The translations under genes and the position numbers were made by a program. A stretch of DNA of 64,000 nucleotides, taken from positions 4,712,001 through 4,776,000 of the forward strand of contig NZ_CP086068.1 of NCBI RefSeq assembly GCF_020783335.1, read 5' to 3'. Below are positions 63,584 through 64,000 of the stretch, piece by piece. How positions within the stretch are numbered: the stretch's first letter is position 1; every line of letters begins with the position of its first letter. The notes below the pieces were generated by a model, which ran no database searches, was not told the DNA's origin, and saw only the letters and a program-made list of their open reading frames with translations. Origin of the DNA: Mucilaginibacter daejeonensis (lineage in GTDB: Bacteria > Bacteroidota > Bacteroidia > Sphingobacteriales > Sphingobacteriaceae).

Positions 63584-64000
63584 TCAATTATCCAGTTTCA
63601 TGAACAGGTTATTGAGCGATTCGGAATACGTTGGATGCGCAAAAACGCAGTAACGTATACGATCGTAAGTGATGCCGCCTTCCATGGCCATTTGCAACAC
63701 CGACATGATCTCGCCCCCTTCTTCGGCCAGTATGGCCGCGCCCAGTATCTGTTTGGTATCAGGATCCACCACGGCCTTCATGAGTCCGCGGGTCTCGCCC
63801 ACCTCAACGGCCCGGGCCACGTTCTCCATGTTGAGCACCGCCACCTCATGTTTGATACCCTTTTGTTTGGCCTCCTGCTCGGTAATGCCCACACGCCCCA
63901 GTTGCGGATCGGTGAACATGCAGTACGGCACCGGCCTGCCCTCGGTGGTGAGGTCCTGCCCCTGCAACAGGTTACGCCAAACGATGGTAAAATCGTTATA
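63584..64000 (-). CDS. FAD-containing pyridine nucleotide-disulfide oxidoreductase, C-terminal part
   Basis: The last 138 residues of a flavoprotein are visible, entering at the window edge with YNDFTIVWRNLLQGQDLTTE. PVPYCMFTDPQLGRVGITEQ EAK starts the dimerisation domain, and VFAHPTYSESLNNLFMKLD ends it, with the HPTxSE His-Glu pair of dihydrolipoyl or mercuric reductase-type enzymes. The disulfide and FAD sites lie beyond the window, so the substrate cannot be stated. It does not share an obvious operon with rimO. Confidence 0.85.
   Translation of the reverse strand, partial: YNDFTIVWRNLLQGQDLTTEGRPVPYCMFTDPQLGRVGITEQEAKQKGIKHEVAVLNMENVARAVEVGETRGLMKAVVDPDTKQILGAAILAEEGGEIMSVLQMAMEGGITYDRIRYCVFAHPTYSESLNNLFMKLDN

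Noticed and set aside
1..64000. CRISPR arrays, tRNA and rRNA genes, complete insertion sequences
   Set aside because: No regularly spaced direct repeats of CRISPR type, no cloverleaf-like or rRNA sequence and no transposase frame were noticed by reading. A tRNAscan-SE and minced run would be decisive.

Overview
This 64 kb window is chromosomal DNA of a Bacteroidota bacterium, most likely a member of the Sphingobacteriaceae close to Mucilaginibacter or Pedobacter. The lineage is indicated by GldD, an IPExxxVDY protein, an LruC-domain lipoprotein, a DUF5686 outer-membrane protein, BshC (bacillithiol), the acpP-fabF-rnc cluster, weak ribosome binding sites and promoter elements of the TAnnTTTG type. 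The species assignment is inference.

Layout. 1-3223: the start of gltX (minus), a small membrane protein, an RsmI-like methyltransferase and an FAD monooxygenase. 3301-8945: an accessory patch of decayed genes (two SGNH/GDSL hydrolase fragments, a beta-sandwich or tail-fibre-like fragment, a tail-protein-like fragment and small unknown pieces) with one intact gene, a membrane acyltransferase. Partial copies of one dispersed repeat lie at both edges. 9014-22734: housekeeping genes (miaE, nadD, terC, an ECF sigma/anti-sigma/DUF4097 operon, aroE, gldD, rnc, fabF, acpP, pyk). 22871-27281: ileS, a DksA/TraR-like gene and lspA, coupled by overlapping stop and start codons. 27438-39473: acetyltransferases, an M61/M28 peptidase pair, murQ, an S41 peptidase, a bestrophin channel and a large LruC lipoprotein. 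39599-46348: a TetR-controlled RND efflux operon with three near-identical palindromic operators and a MITE-like repeat between the pump and outer-membrane-channel genes. 46505-57114: a Tat-exported phospholipase C, a DUF5686 TonB-like outer-membrane protein, a kinase-like/Omp85 fusion and a GAF protein. 57192-57340: the fullest copy of the dispersed repeat. 58042-60426: a strikingly AT-rich single gene encoding a SIR2 domain joined to a P-loop NTPase and a long helical C-terminus, which is the SIR2-STAND type of anti-phage defence protein. 60519-64000: bshC, rimO and the C-terminal part of a flavoprotein disulfide oxidoreductase.

The strongest candidate for an interesting system is the stand-alone SIR2-STAND-like gene at 58042-60426. 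Second are the decayed island with its surviving acyltransferase and the dispersed GTGTTACAT repeat family. Third is the kinase-like domain fused to an Omp85 barrel at 52072-54636. No rRNA, tRNA, CRISPR array or complete insertion sequence was seen.
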